Assembly: GCF_000006405.1 (NCBI RefSeq)
Contig: NW_003215582.1
Coordinates: 283,862-347,861 of the forward strand
Direction: 5' to 3'
DNA length: 64,000 nt
Source: Perkinsus marinus ATCC 50983
Lineage: Eukaryota; Perkinsozoa; Perkinsida; Perkinsidae
A program made the translations under genes and the position numbers. The notes under the pieces are model-generated. The model saw only the letters and a program-made list of their open reading frames with translations, did not search any database and was not told the DNA's origin. Shown here one piece after another: positions 1-11,317 of this stretch (positions are counted from its first letter, which is position 1; each line of letters opens with the position of its first letter).

Positions 1-986
1 CTCCAGCGTTGGATTGGAGAACCGAGGCGCCATCCAGCGAAGGCTGGATTTCCAAGTGTGCGCGGGATTGCCAATCAGCCAACGTTCAACGTCGCCACTA
101 GTCTCAGGCTAGTAGTCTCTGTGTCTAATCTGTAGAGTCTACAGTGTAGGTTGGCAATCAGGGAATCCATGACCTGCGAATGCGCCAAAGGTTTTATGTG
201 GCAGGGACCGCATGGTGTGAACTAGGTGTTACTTGTTTCGCACCGATACAGGCCCGGCACACATCCCCCGGGTGGAGTGGGTGGGGTTAGACAGCACCAG
301 GCCAGTGGGGTATTGTTGCTCCACATGGAAACAAGCAACTCTAAGGTTGAGTTACATGTGGTGGTCGCACACGTGTCTTGCACGCATGTGTGCGTACGCA
401 CGTGCAGATTGTGTGCTCTGCAGAGTTTGCAGTTTTGCATGCGGCGCGTTCCAGTTTTGCACAGTCTCTGGTTACAGAGGAGATTTCGCTGCCGCAACGC
501 TCGGAGCCTGGCGGAGTAAAGTGTTGCGGGCGCGGGAAAGAAGGCTAGACTGAAACACACCTCTGCTGAGTCCCATGTTGCCATCGTTGCTTACATGTTA
601 TTCAGTCGAAAGAGTGGTAGTAAGAGCGAATACTAATGATGTTTTCCACTATCATTCAATTCGTTGCAATGTGATTTCCGCACTCATCATCTCCCCATGT
701 AAATCTCTCGATGAATCGTTTATCAGAGCTGCTGAGTTATCCAGATGCATTTCTGAGCTTGCCAACGTTACTCTGTCATGAAGTCATTGATATCTTCATA
801 TTCGAGCTACTGCGTTATAGGGTTAACCAGCTCGTCGAGCTATGTTAGAACTTGCGTATTTCACCAGTCAGTTAATGTTGCAACAGCTTCGTCTAGGAGT
901 ATCGAGTACTGGTGCCCAGGTGTTGGGTACGAGACATTTCACGGTAGAGTTTCCAGCTTTGAAATGAGGTTTGATGTGGTCGCATA
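1..986. other. no gene recognised, upstream of thioredoxin
   Basis: Only short overlapping open frames on both strands, none with a recognisable domain. A stretch near 340-470 alternates G/T and A/C in short runs (gtgt/cacg) and resembles non-coding DNA. The true first exon of the thioredoxin gene may lie here, because the first clear thioredoxin exon opens without an ATG. Confidence 0.4.
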
Positions 987-1451
987 TTGAAGGTTATAGC
1001 CGCACCGTCGTCGACTGAGGCCACTCGGCAGCAACTCAAGTCCAAGTCGTCCCAGAACTTAAAAGTAGCCTGGTTCACAGCAAACTGGTGCGCTCCCTGT
1101 CGGAGTATCGCCCCTCGAGTAAGACGAATGGGTATGATTTCACGAGCATTGCTCAATATCAATCGATTGTCGTTGGCAATCAGGATTAATGAAGACGATT
1201 TGATCAGATCGAGAAGTATGCCGAGATCGCAGACGCAGTGACCTTCATCAAAATCGATATCGATCATCACGAGGAGTTGGCGGATGAGTGGCATGTGAAA
1301 ACCGTTCCGACCTTCTGCCTCTTCAAAGGAGGGAAGGAGGTAGGCCCTAGCTGCTGCTCTGTTCACCCACTCACGCTGGCTTGGTCAGGTCGATAGAGTG
1401 AACGGTGCCGATCCGGAGGGACTGAAGGATGCCTTGGATCGGCTTGCTTGA
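987..1451 (+). CDS. thioredoxin, three visible exons, 5' end unresolved
   Basis: Small redox protein that reduces disulfides in the cytosol or an organelle. Exons as read: about 987-1118, 1208-1339 and 1389-1451, all joined in phase 0 by GT-AG introns of 89 and 49 nt. The first exon carries the strand and active-site loop with WCAPC (the usual motif is WCGPC) followed by SIAP. The second carries the FIKIDID strand and the cis-proline segment KTVPTF, then the CLFKGGKEV strand. The last gives a short C-terminal helix ending in a TGA stop. The fold is complete at about 108 residues, normal for a single-domain thioredoxin. The frame opens at 975 without an ATG and 987 is TTG, so the start codon is probably on an upstream exon I could not place. 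Ala in place of Gly in the active-site motif is a common variant. Confidence 0.85.
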
Positions 1452-3034
1452 CGGGATTTACTTCATGAGACATCCGAGTTTTTCGCGACGAGTTTCAGTG
1501 CGATATGCATATTGAGTTCGTTATACTGGGTCGAATATCGTTGAACGTGGGAAAAGTGATATTGATTCGATATCGTCACAGCGCACAAGCCAGTAGACCG
1601 ACACCCTCAGCGGTGTTGCAGTCATGATAGTTCGAACGAGCCTTCAGATGGCCTGTATCACGCCCATCGCCGGAATACGTTGCAATGGGAGGGGTCGCGT
1701 CTAATGCCATGGTTAGGTACGGGTTGCACTCAGTCATAATAGAGGCCGAGATCCCCTCAGGTTACTGTGGCCTCGACATGTGCTTGTCTCCGTGAAACGT
1801 TCAATAGGTATTGGGCCAGCTAGTGTGCCAAGAAGAGGGTGATTATCTTGTCAACTTTAGTTAACATCGGTGATCATGGAGTGGTTGTAGAGGCTCTCTT
1901 GAATATGTCGAAGCCTTTGAGAGTGCTATGATGCTGTAGAGGGGAACTCACTCCTCGCCGATCCGTCATGCATTCCTATCATCTTACTGGTTCAATGCAC
2001 GTGGTTAGTCCGGTGCTGTTTATATGGTTACTGTTAGAGCGACATTGATACAGTCTAAACTCCTGAGCTGAAAGCGCATTGCAACGGAGAACTTCGACCG
2101 TCGCAATGCTCGATATGCACTGCAATTGATGAATCATCATTGATGGTGTCCAAATAGAAAGAATTGATATTCAACAATAAGTCAGGCTGGCTTAGGAGGA
2201 CTACTCTCAGATCTTTCCCTCTAGCCGTACCATGAATCGATGCTGGCCTTACTCTCGAAGCGAGGACGAACTCATGTCTCTTTTCGAGGGATAAATAACA
2301 TCTTGCGTCTGCGTGCTACTTTCGTACACAGACCCGAGTTCTGGCATAGATTCTCTGAACATCTCATGTTGTGTTGCACATTCGTGGAGTCGTGTTGGTA
2401 TGTACGGTAACGAAGAAGTTGACTATGGTGATGATGACAGTATTTCATCCTCTTGGGGTGATACTGTTCAAACGTCGGACACTCATCTCTTTCAACGTTG
2501 ACGACCTCTCCCACCTAGAGATACCGAGGATATACTCCGGTCTAAAAAATTTCGCCAGAGCTGATCCTTATCTTTTCAAATTTGAATCTTTGAACGAGGC
2601 CCTGCTCATTAGATCAGGAATTTGTACTACAAGTTTCGTAGGGCACTTGAACGCTCTAAGTCCAACTGAACAGCTCTCACTTCTCATCGGGAAAATAGAC
2701 ACTATTTAACAGAGTATTAGATTTTTTCCGGCCGCACGTTAATCTAGACTGATCCCCTGTTTCCGCGCGCATTTCTCTCCAACCCAGACGACTCTCCGGC
2801 TATCAAGGTCGTCAATGAATTTGGAATGATTCGCCCCCAAGTACGCCTGTCCACGTAGACTGAGGTTGGAATAGGCCTTGGGAAGAGGGCGGGAAACTTA
2901 CGCTTGGGGAGTGACTTGTGATAGAACCATTTGACTCACCCATCGAATCAATATCCATACACCGTCGGAGGCTACTGAATGTTGGACCAAACCGCCGTTT
3001 AAAGCGCCCGATAGCATCCATACGGATGAGTCAC
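1452..3034. other. intergenic, no confident gene
   Basis: Short frames only. A plus frame at 2371-2709 and a minus frame at 2812-3021 could each hide an exon, but neither shows a known domain or convincing flanking splice partners. Confidence 0.35.
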
Positions 3035-3115
3035 TCAGAAAATGGGCGTCCTGGGGATCGAACCTGGGACCTCCGTGATTACATTAGTCGGTGAATCAAT
3101 GGACTTTGAGGATAC
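3035..3115 (-). repeat. tRNA-like sequence, probably a degenerate tRNA-derived SINE
   Basis: Read on the minus strand, the sequence runs through an anticodon-arm-like stretch into GGAGGTCCCAGGTTCGATCC, a good variable-loop/T-arm with a pol III B box (GGTTCGATCC), then AGGACGCCCATTTT. No matching 5' acceptor strand (expected GGGCGTC) is present upstream and the A box is poor, so it is not a working tRNA gene. The same 3' half followed by CATTTT recurs inside introns at 16693-16746 and 22462-22513, which argues for a dispersed tRNA-derived element. Confidence 0.5.
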
Positions 3116-3198
3116 ACTCTGTCGGATTAGAGGTTGTGAATCTTCAAAGTACCCCCTAGGCATTCATTCAATAATTCAATCGAAGTCACCCTCGAGCC

Positions 3199-6100
3199 AT
3201 GCCTACTGCTATTGTTACTGAACCCGACGTGTGGTCACGAGCTCGGCAATTCCTACCCCGCCTGGAATCGTCAACTACTGAGGATAAAGTGAGAACGCGG
3301 ATGCTCTTAGTCAGGACCTGTCTCGAACTGCCATCAGGGCAACCTGCTAGCATCGTCTGCTGAGGTATTGCGCTCATTGTTAGAAGCCGATGAGCACAGG
3401 TAACGGCCGGATTATCGTGGCAGACTTTCTCTCTCTCAGCTCATCTAGATTAGTCGAAATCATCAACATTCAGAAAGCGAGGATAGCCTCCCTTCAAGTA
3501 CTCCCATGGGCTCTCTCGTCACTCGTTGACTCACAGTTCGATAGGCTTCACTCGAGGGCGGCCGCTCCGAGACTGCTACCCTAAGGCAACAACCCGACGG
3601 CCTTATTCAGGAGGTAGTAGGGCATGTGTCGATGATAGGGGGTCTCGTGCCACTCAGTTGCGTTCTGAGCTTACTAAGTCACGAGAAGAGGTACTCTCTT
3701 TGCGGGAGCGCATTAAGCGTATCAAAGAACTCAAGGTGGGCCTTGCCTCAATATTGGAGTAACTATCAAGGCCGTTTAGGAAGAGGAAGAGAGATTTGGT
3801 TTGGATATCATCCGGGAAATGGTAGCCGAAGTAGAAGGAGGGTCCTCCCATGATATCAACGCTGATGACTGCTTGCTCACAGCGCGGCTGTTCACCAGGC
3901 AGAGGTTCCTGTTGGTGACGGCACTGAAAGTGGCCCACGAGTAGTAACGGGGATCTGCTGCTTATACCATCCTTTATATTCTCCCCTTTTACCATTCTAG
4001 TGAGCAGATATATCTTTCAGTGTCACTGCATATCGTACTGCTCAACGACTGTTGGTGATGATTTTGGGTCCAGGTTGAGAGAGGATAATGTGAAGTTGTC
4101 ACTGCAGCTGTCAAGCGTTCGTAGTCGCCTGGAGCGGCTGGGAGGAGAGGCGGCCATCAAGGCTTTGTCCTCTGCCGTTGAGGCTCGCGACCGTCGAATC
4201 GCTGAGAAGGATGTACGGGGTTGTTGCTCTGAGAACTGGACCATCAAGTGTGGCCCAATCAGGCAAAGATAGCAGAGTTGGGCGCGCGTCTCGAGGCTGC
4301 TAGACGAGAGGCTATCGAGCAGATCAGTAACACCAGCATGGCGTCGTCTACCATTTCCGAGAGGACCAATTTGGAAGCTTCTGACACGGAAAAGGCGCTG
4401 CTGGTCGACACACAAGGTGGGAAGGAGACGGGCGCTTGAACCCTTGAAGAGGGTCTTGAGTCCGTTCAGAGACCAACCTATCGGTGGCCTCGTCGGTGCC
4501 ATGTAGGGATCCTGTTCGGCAGTACGATGTTGATGGGAATAAGGTCTGAGACGATGTGACATGATAACGTGACTAGAGGGTTTCAGGAGCTATCAGGCAT
4601 TGCTGGAGGGGCGGTGAAATGCATGGCTGCGACGGAGTCGGAAAGCTCAGAGTCGCCCGTGCAGGCCCCCCAAGATGGAATGACTAGGGTAGTCCCTCGC
4701 AATCTTAGTGGTAGTAGTAGTTCAGGGCCCTCGACAGGCTCATCACGGTCGGGCTATGGTCCCACCTCCGGCACCACTGCTTACAGGAAGGGACCTTGAG
4801 GTGGCTGCTGCTGCTGACGATGTGTCTATGGAGGCTATTGAAGGGGCCGTAACTGTCCGAAATAGCAATACTGTGCCCACTGAAATGAAGCATGGTCCTC
4901 AACCAGCTGCATCCACTTCAGAGTGCCCTTCAACATATCAGTGGGGCTCTCAGGGTCTTCATCTCAGGAGCATAGCGGAGCCTTCGATAGTTGGAGTATG
5001 CACACCTGGGCGCGGTAGTGATATCAGTAAGCTGTCATTGAGCGCTACAACTTTCAATGGTGTCAAACGCCGAGCGACGACTCATGTGAAATTGCGGAAT
5101 CCCCGATTGGATTTTGCTGCTGCTGCTTCTGCTGCTCCCGTTGCACCATCGACTGACACTAAAGTAGGGTTGCGATAGAGTGTAGCCGGAGTTCTTCATC
5201 CTATCCTAGCTGCCTAACTCTCGGCAGCCAGTAGCTTCACCATTCGATGCGGGCCTGGGCTCACTACCCCAGTCTGGGGATCTATTACGAGGTTTGTGTA
5301 TCATCTAGTCTCTGTGATGCTCATCATCGTGCAGTGTGTCCTTTTTTCAGCATGGCATCAGAACAGTGGCAGCATGCCTGGTCACGAGAGTCCTGGACTA
5401 TGGTCCCCTCAGCAGCCACAGATTGTCCAGAGGCATTTTAGCGCGAATGCTTATAGTGCTGGAGGGCAGAGGAAACTAGTGCTGTACACTGTGGCGACCA
5501 ATGCGGCTATCGTTCATGGGCAGGTCGCTAGACAGCTCTCTGGTACTCCTATACTCACAGCTGAGTTCCCCAGACAAAACACTCCAGACGCTTATGTGAG
5601 GGTGGCTAGTGGGCCCCTCTGGGCTCGATGGTCGCTTCCAGTCCTCGCATAGCGGTATGGTACGTCAACCCCCGGCGCCTCCCCCACTATCCTCTCATAT
5701 CCCACGCCCACCACAATTCATCAACTTGGGGGCGCTCAGTCACCGGCCGGCAGTAGCTAGTACGACTGCTAGTAGCAGACAGTCCTCAACATCACAGTGA
5801 GGGGAGCATTAGCTCGGCAGTAGAAAAATGTTGTCAGGTTCGCGCCCTTGGTCGGGGGCAGCCCAGTGAGCATCGACCAACCTTCCTTCTTAGGGATCTC
5901 CCCCGGTACGGGTCGAGTCACCCCTGGCAGTAGCGGTCTTAGAATGGTTAATAATACGCCAGTCCCCCAGCTGCCTCTCCACAAGGCTAATAACTACACC
6001 GTCGGCCTGCCATTGTGGTCGGGGCCCAACTCGGGGCCGCGAGGACAGGTGCCCTCTGTGCTGGGGCAAGGCGTGATGCGGACTGCACGGTGATGGCTGC

Positions 6101-7318
6101 TGCCCTCATGCATCAGAACTCCCCCTAAGGATTTCATGATCGATCCCATATGTTGGGTTCTAACATTTACTGTGCCTTGAACTCAGGATGACCTTTTATG
6201 TCATCATCATCATCGCTTAGCGTCGTATCACACTATCGAGTATTGGCCCAGTCCCTCCAGGCCACGAGGGGTGTGGAGACGGATGCGGCTCTGAGGAGCT
6301 TTCAAGTCCTCACCGATAAGTACCTCCCCAGGAGATGTTCCCATAGTATTGGCTCGACAGTTTCAATCGGCTTGGGCCTTCACTAACGTGCGATATCGTT
6401 CACCGCCTATCGACGTGCGGTACCGACCGCAGAGATCTACCGAGGATCAGCAAGAAGTTCATCAACGTTGCTGCTGGTAGTAGGGTGGAGGGCGAGGGAC
6501 GGCTGCTAAAACTGGTGGGGATCCTCGTGCGTATCCAGCATGAGTTGATACTATAGCCCTAGATGAAGACACTTGGGTTCAAGGGTGGAGCATGGGCGTT
6601 CGTTATAGAATATGTATTAAGCCGCCCTCCCCCCACATTGACCACTTTTGCATCTCAGCTGAGCTCCCTTTCCATATTGATCTTGTACCGGTGCCCGATG
6701 CCGTGAAGGCTGTGCGGGGCCTCTGGGATCTGGGCCACAGCACGGTCGCTAAGCGGGTACTGGTCTTATATAATGCAGTCAGGCATCCCTCCTTTCCAGT
6801 TACTCACTAATCTCCAAACTCACTGGTTGGAGCCCCTCACTGAGAAGGTCCAGCGAACGCCGTTCAATACGCCGCACAAGCAGTTTGGGGGTAGCAACGC
6901 TTTTACCAGGCGAGGTTGTTTCTCCCCCCTATCTCAGAGTTGGGTGGTTCTCCTAGGCGTATAAGCGTGTATCACATTGGCGAATTCCTTCTACCCGGCT
7001 AGGGACTGCTGGTTGGGTCTCGTTCAGATTTATATAAACGACGTTCTCGCTCGGAGGATACTCTGGTCCTCTCCTGTGCGACCCTATCACAGTTACACAC
7101 TGATGATCTGAAGACCCTCTGGGAGCTCGTGGACAGCATAGTTGCCGAGGCTGGTGATGAGGTAATTGTCATCGAACAGCGTATTACTATAGCCAATACG
7201 ATGGGCTCAGCCTATTCCGGAGGGCATGGTGGAGGTCATCCGGCACGAGTTACATCCATTACATCGGGTGATACGGAAGTACCTGGCTGATAGAGAGAAG
7301 GCGACGCCCTCCAAATGA
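3199..7318 (+). CDS. multi-exon coiled-coil and Pro/Ser/Ala-rich protein, function unknown
   Basis: Not recognised. The start MPTAIVTEPDVW at 3199 opens a chain of short exons that join in frame through introns of about 40-50 nt. The N-terminal third is helical and charged and predicts a coiled coil (segments near 3658-3740, 4070-4210 and 4262-4430, for example RLREDNVKLSLQLSSVRSRL and AKIAELGARLEAARREA). The middle (4.6-6.1 kb) is Ser/Gly/Pro/Ala-rich low complexity. The last exons (about 7030-7159 and 7212-7318) encode a helical tail ending IRKYLADREKATPSK then TGA, 96 bases before the next gene start. Low-complexity exons between 4.4 and 7.0 kb could not all be phased, so this may be two adjacent genes. 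A cytoskeletal or scaffold role would fit the composition, but that is a guess. Confidence 0.55.
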
Positions 7319-7414
7319 CCGTTTCTGCATGTTAGTTTCTGTATGCAGAGATCGTGTTTGAGGTGGCGGAGCGAAGTCTGGCAGTTATTACCAGTTTTTG
7401 TCTACTCCTTTCTG

Positions 7415-8988
7415 ATGATGCCAGCTCCCTCCCGAAAGGGCGGTGTATACAGCAAGCTGAGCACGTCATCAGAGGAGCCAGCTGCTGCACCCACTACAGT
7501 TCCTTACACGGAGTCGACCTTCCAAGATCTGCCTGTGCCGGTAGCTACCGGAGGATCCACTCAGAGGACAAGGCGGATGGGTAAACGCCATGGAGAACGT
7601 AGTAGTAAACGAAGTGCTCTGTCGCTGAGCCTCATGCATTTGGGCAAGTGGGGCCTCATGGTGGTCTTCGTGTTGGTACGGGCTGCTCATACTATGGCGA
7701 TGGAGGCATCCAAGGTTGATAAACGGTGGGATCCCCTCCCCTAGGAACTGGCCCCTCGTCCATGTTCATATCAGGTTCCTATACAATAAAGCAACTCCAA
7801 TCGTGATGGAATGTGTGATTACTTTTATAGTGGGGATTTACATGGCTTACTCCCTTGAGGGGCCCGACTGGCTGCGGAAATGCCTGGCACCACAATCTTT
7901 CAAAGTACTCACCCTACTGTTCGTCAGTTCGCATGGGTTTCATCCCTCAGGTATTCTCGCTCATCGGGGTGTTCTTCGCCATTGGGGATATTCTAGAGAT
8001 GCAGTCGATGTCGGCTATGGACGGCGCGGTGTACCAAGTCCTTGGCCAGTCCAAGCTCATCGTCACGGCTATAACGCTATGGGCTGTGAAGGGCCACAAC
8101 CAGACGGCTCTGGAGTGGGTGGTAAGGAGTGGGGAGTGTGGTATCGTTATGGCAATGGAGAGTGAGTCCTAGGTCCTCGCCTTGATAGTAGCCTCTATGA
8201 GCACGTTTGTCCTCGAAGACCACAACAACAGTACTCGTAGTGAGGCCAGCTACTACGTATCGCAGCCACAAGAGAGTCTATTTAGTAAACTGTTGGGTAT
8301 AGGATATGTGATGTTTAAGGTAGTCAGTAGCCTACCGAAAGTCGAGGCCCGAGTAATGTACACAGGTAACGATATCGTGCTTATGTGCAGTGTTGGCGGA
8401 TAAGTACATGAAGCAATTTTCGGACGTTCCCTTTTATATACAGATGGCTCAGTATAAGATCGCTTGGTTCACGACTTGTGTAGCCCTGGCATACGCCCTC
8501 GACTGGGAGGTGGGGACGCTCCTGCTGCTGCTGCTGCACGCAAGCCCTGCATTTGTTCAATGTTTCTTTTATTCAGGGAGAGCTGACCCAGTTTGGTTTC
8601 TTCCACGGTTGGACTTGGTCTACCTTGATGGTCACTATCAGCTTTACGATCAAAGGCTGGTGTACGATGTACCTATTGCGAAGTCTCGATTCTGTTCTTA
8701 AAAACATCGGCGAGGCCCTCGCGGTAAGTTGGAATATTCCTCAGCATGTGGGCACTAGTTGATGAGCCTCAGGTAATCGCCGTTTATCTGTGTTCTATCT
8801 TGCTATGGGGGAAGGCATTCGACTCGGCGGCGTTCCTTAGCATGTCTTCCGTTGTGTTGGCTGTGGTGACCTACACCCTGGTCGTCAGGCTAGAGACTAA
8901 GAACAAGCGTTTGATGTACATGTTGGTGGAGATACAGGATGACGTTCCCTTCGTGTCTGCTCCTGCACCGCCGGGGAATGAACGCTAG
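7415..8988 (+). CDS. nucleotide-sugar transporter (SLC35A-type, Nuc_sug_transp family)
   Basis: Golgi/ER membrane antiporter that brings nucleotide sugars into the lumen for glycosylation. Seven exons fit with GT-AG introns: 7415-7725, 7775-7904, 7951-8121, 8173-8352, 8405-8509, 8577-8723 and 8773-8988, giving about 419 residues. Residues 1-75 are a cytosolic Ser/Thr/Pro-rich then basic tail, longer than usual. The membrane domain follows the family order: a helix with GDILEMQSMSAMDGAVYQVL (like the family's LxxAxYQVxYQLK block), WAVKGHNQTALEWV, a loop, the GYVMF...YIQMAQYKIAWF helix pair, then the FTIKGW...NIGEALA block that precedes the penultimate helix, and a hydrophobic last helix. An acceptor in the fourth intron (8353-8404) was chosen by phase and is the least certain. 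Substrate cannot be told from sequence alone. Confidence 0.8.
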
Positions 8989-9113
8989 CCTGGATGAATA
9001 ACAGTAGGAGCTCTCTCACTATTGATGACACTTTCTGAGATGCCATCGGAGATGTTTTGTTGTAGGGGAAGGTATGATAGGTTGTTGATACTCTTCCTCC
9101 TACTACTACTACT

Positions 9114-9689
9114 ATGTTGCCCTCACCTTCCACGGCCTTCCGTCACCTGCCTGCGTCTCAGAGGATACTCGCTGAGTCCGGCTACACGAGCCAAGCCACG
9201 GAGGCAGCGCCTGGCGTGGAATCCCTCTTCTATGGTCGTCCACGAAGACCGTTCGCGCATATGGTCCAGCACTTCAAGGAGCTCGAGGCGAGCCTACTGC
9301 AACGTCGAGCACGTATGCGCAGCTTCCTAGAGAAGACTGCTACGCCTCAAACACCGGTAGGTCAGCGAAGGCATGGACTAGAAGATCCTGATCATGGTTG
9401 TGATGCTGTGACGATGGCCGGAACCTCAGTGGAGAGGCTCCCTCAACTGGTCGCTATCATAAACACGGACATTCCATGGTCTTTCACTCCCGCCCTACGG
9501 TGTGATATAACCTCGAGCGGATGTCTAAATGTGCAGCTTGGCGATTTGATGCCGCCCTTGCTGGCGTATCAGCTTCCCCTAGTGAGTGTTGACTACAGCG
9601 TTGGTCGGGCATATACCGAATTAGAGGCCTCCAAGTCGGAGGATGCAACGTTCGTAAGAATCATGGTGTACTCCCATACCCACGGCTAA
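9114..9689 (+). CDS. hypothetical protein, 191 residues
   Basis: A single plus-strand frame starting MLPSPSTAFRHLPASQ and ending VYSHTHG. It has no signal peptide, no membrane segment and no domain I recognise; the centre (about residues 45-75) is helical and basic (HMVQHFKELEASLLQRRARM). It lies 125 bases after the sugar transporter and 256 bases before the PPPDE gene on the same strand. A possible GT-AG intron after the ATPQTP residues could shorten it. It could equally be one exon of a longer gene. Confidence 0.45.
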   Translation: MLPSPSTAFRHLPASQRILAESGYTSQATEAAPGVESLFYGRPRRPFAHMVQHFKELEASLLQRRARMRSFLEKTATPQTPVGQRRHGLEDPDHGCDAVTMAGTSVERLPQLVAIINTDIPWSFTPALRCDITSSGCLNVQLGDLMPPLLAYQLPLVSVDYSVGRAYTELEASKSEDATFVRIMVYSHTHG

Positions 9690-9945
9690 GCCTGTCCTTT
9701 ATGTTGAGGCCTGTTGAGTTCAGAACCCTCACAATGGGAGGCACCACCCTTGGGACATACTCTCTGTTGTGATAGAGTATCTAATGTGAGTGATAGAGTT
9801 ACTGCTGATAGCCTGTAAAGGACTTTATTAATAGCCCTTTTTGGATGGTGATTTCTGATGCAAAGAACGTAGTTGGTCGTGGTCCCCCCGAACTGCTTCG
9901 TTGGAGTCCGTCCATAAACAGCGTTTCATTAGCTCCCCTTGAGTC

Positions 9946-11049
9946 ATGAGCGTCCGGCGCCATCCCTTGTGCTCATTACCAACCACTTCCGTCACGTCGT
10001 CCTCTTCCTCCACCGCTTCTATAGCGTCGTCCAGTTCTATCTCTGGCGGGGGCAAGCAAGGGAATATCAAAGACTTGCTTCCTCCAGAGGTCTCGCAGAA
10101 CCCCGAGAGCAATGCGGTGGTCCTCAACGTGTACGACTTGGACCAGGGCATCGTCCGCCTGAACACCATTCTGGCTATGGTTGGCGTTGGTGGTGCCTTC
10201 CATGTAGGCGTCTCTGTCTTCGGTAAGGAGTATTATTACTCTGGTATCGGCCCACCCAATGGCCCTGATGATCTGGATCCCAGTGGTGTTTACTGGCATG
10301 AGCCGACTCACCATGACGTCCACGTTTATCGGCAGTCGGTGTATCTGGGTTCGACGGCCCTCACTGAGCGTCGTGTATATGAGCTCGTTCGCCGCTTGGG
10401 TGAATTCTGGACTATTGGTCGCTACGATCTCCTACGGCGAAACTGTTGCCAGTTCGCGGAGGCTCTAGCCCAGGGCTTGGGGGTGGGTCCAATTCCCAAG
10501 GAGTTTTGCGTCTTGTCTCGCAGGCTTTCACTAGCCGCGGACTCCCTAGGTGGAGCCCTTGGTGCTGTGACCGGTGCTGTTGAGTGGATATCGCAACCGA
10601 CATCCGATAGCCAGGCTGTGCCCGACTCGCAGTTCATGAACGAATCCAACACTTCTCTATCATCTCCCATCGAAAAGCCCATCCTCATTGTGAGAGTACT
10701 GCCTCTGGTAAGTGTAGCACCGAATGGTGGAGCAGCACCGATTCGCATCGAGCAAGGAGATTCGTTATTTGGTCGTACTAATCCAAAGCAGCTGCCCAAC
10801 TTCCACGTCCTCGATCATCCATCAATTTCGAGGACCCACGCGAGGCTCAATCTGTGCGGGGAAACCGTCACCATTGTTGATCTTGGTTCGGTAAATGGTA
10901 CTCGAGTGGTCTGCCCTTGGCAGGGACAACAGGCAAGACCGCATTTGCTTCCACCGCGATCACCACGAAGGATCAATCTCCTTATGGACGAGTTCATCGT
11001 GATGGGCGCGGTGTCACTACATTTACACCTTTCCTATCAGAAGCACTGA
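9946..11049 (+). CDS. PPPDE (DeSI-like) cysteine peptidase fused to FHA domain
   Basis: Single-exon 367-residue protein. Residues 1-40 are a Ser/Thr-rich leader. Residues about 48-190 form a PPPDE/DeSI papain-like fold: NVYDLDQGIVRLN, then GAFHVGVSVFGKEYYYSG with the catalytic His, and YDLLRRNCCQFAEALAQ with the catalytic Cys, followed by the typical GIGPIPKE-like turn (here GVGPIPKEF). DeSI peptidases remove SUMO or ubiquitin from substrates. Residues about 255-345 form an FHA phosphothreonine-binding domain: GDSLFGRTN, then HPSISRTHARL and DLGSVNGTRV, so the Arg, Ser and Asn ligand positions are all present. The pairing suggests a peptidase directed to phosphorylated partners; that is inference. 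It is intronless in an intron-rich neighbourhood and converges with the zinc-knuckle gene. Confidence 0.88.
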   Translation: MSVRRHPLCSLPTTSVTSSSSSTASIASSSSISGGGKQGNIKDLLPPEVSQNPESNAVVLNVYDLDQGIVRLNTILAMVGVGGAFHVGVSVFGKEYYYSGIGPPNGPDDLDPSGVYWHEPTHHDVHVYRQSVYLGSTALTERRVYELVRRLGEFWTIGRYDLLRRNCCQFAEALAQGLGVGPIPKEFCVLSRRLSLAADSLGGALGAVTGAVEWISQPTSDSQAVPDSQFMNESNTSLSSPIEKPILIVRVLPLVSVAPNGGAAPIRIEQGDSLFGRTNPKQLPNFHVLDHPSISRTHARLNLCGETVTIVDLGSVNGTRVVCPWQGQQARPHLLPPRSPRRINLLMDEFIVMGAVSLHLHLSYQKH

Positions 11050-11317
11050 GGATTCGTCATGTAGTTGCACGTTTATTTCCTGATGTATTTTTTGCCGGTA
11101 TTATTATCCCCTTCTCCTATGCATCTCTTGGCTTTGGTTCGAGACTATGATGATCGAGCAGCGCAGTTTGCGCCACCAGTACCAACCATTAACATGACAG
11201 TGAGGCTTTTGATTTGAATAAAATCCAGAATAGAATCAAACCAGGTTTCCACTATCAGCGCAACAACAAAGAGCCAATACGAATCTTACACGCACGATAA
11301 AAGCACATAACCAACAA

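Noticed and set aside
893-1366. Minus-strand 157-residue frame
   Set aside because: It is antisense to the thioredoxin exons, which have a clear WCAPC motif and phased introns.
3035-3115. A functional tRNA gene on the minus strand
   Set aside because: The T arm and B box are good, but no pairing 5' acceptor strand and no proper A box are present.
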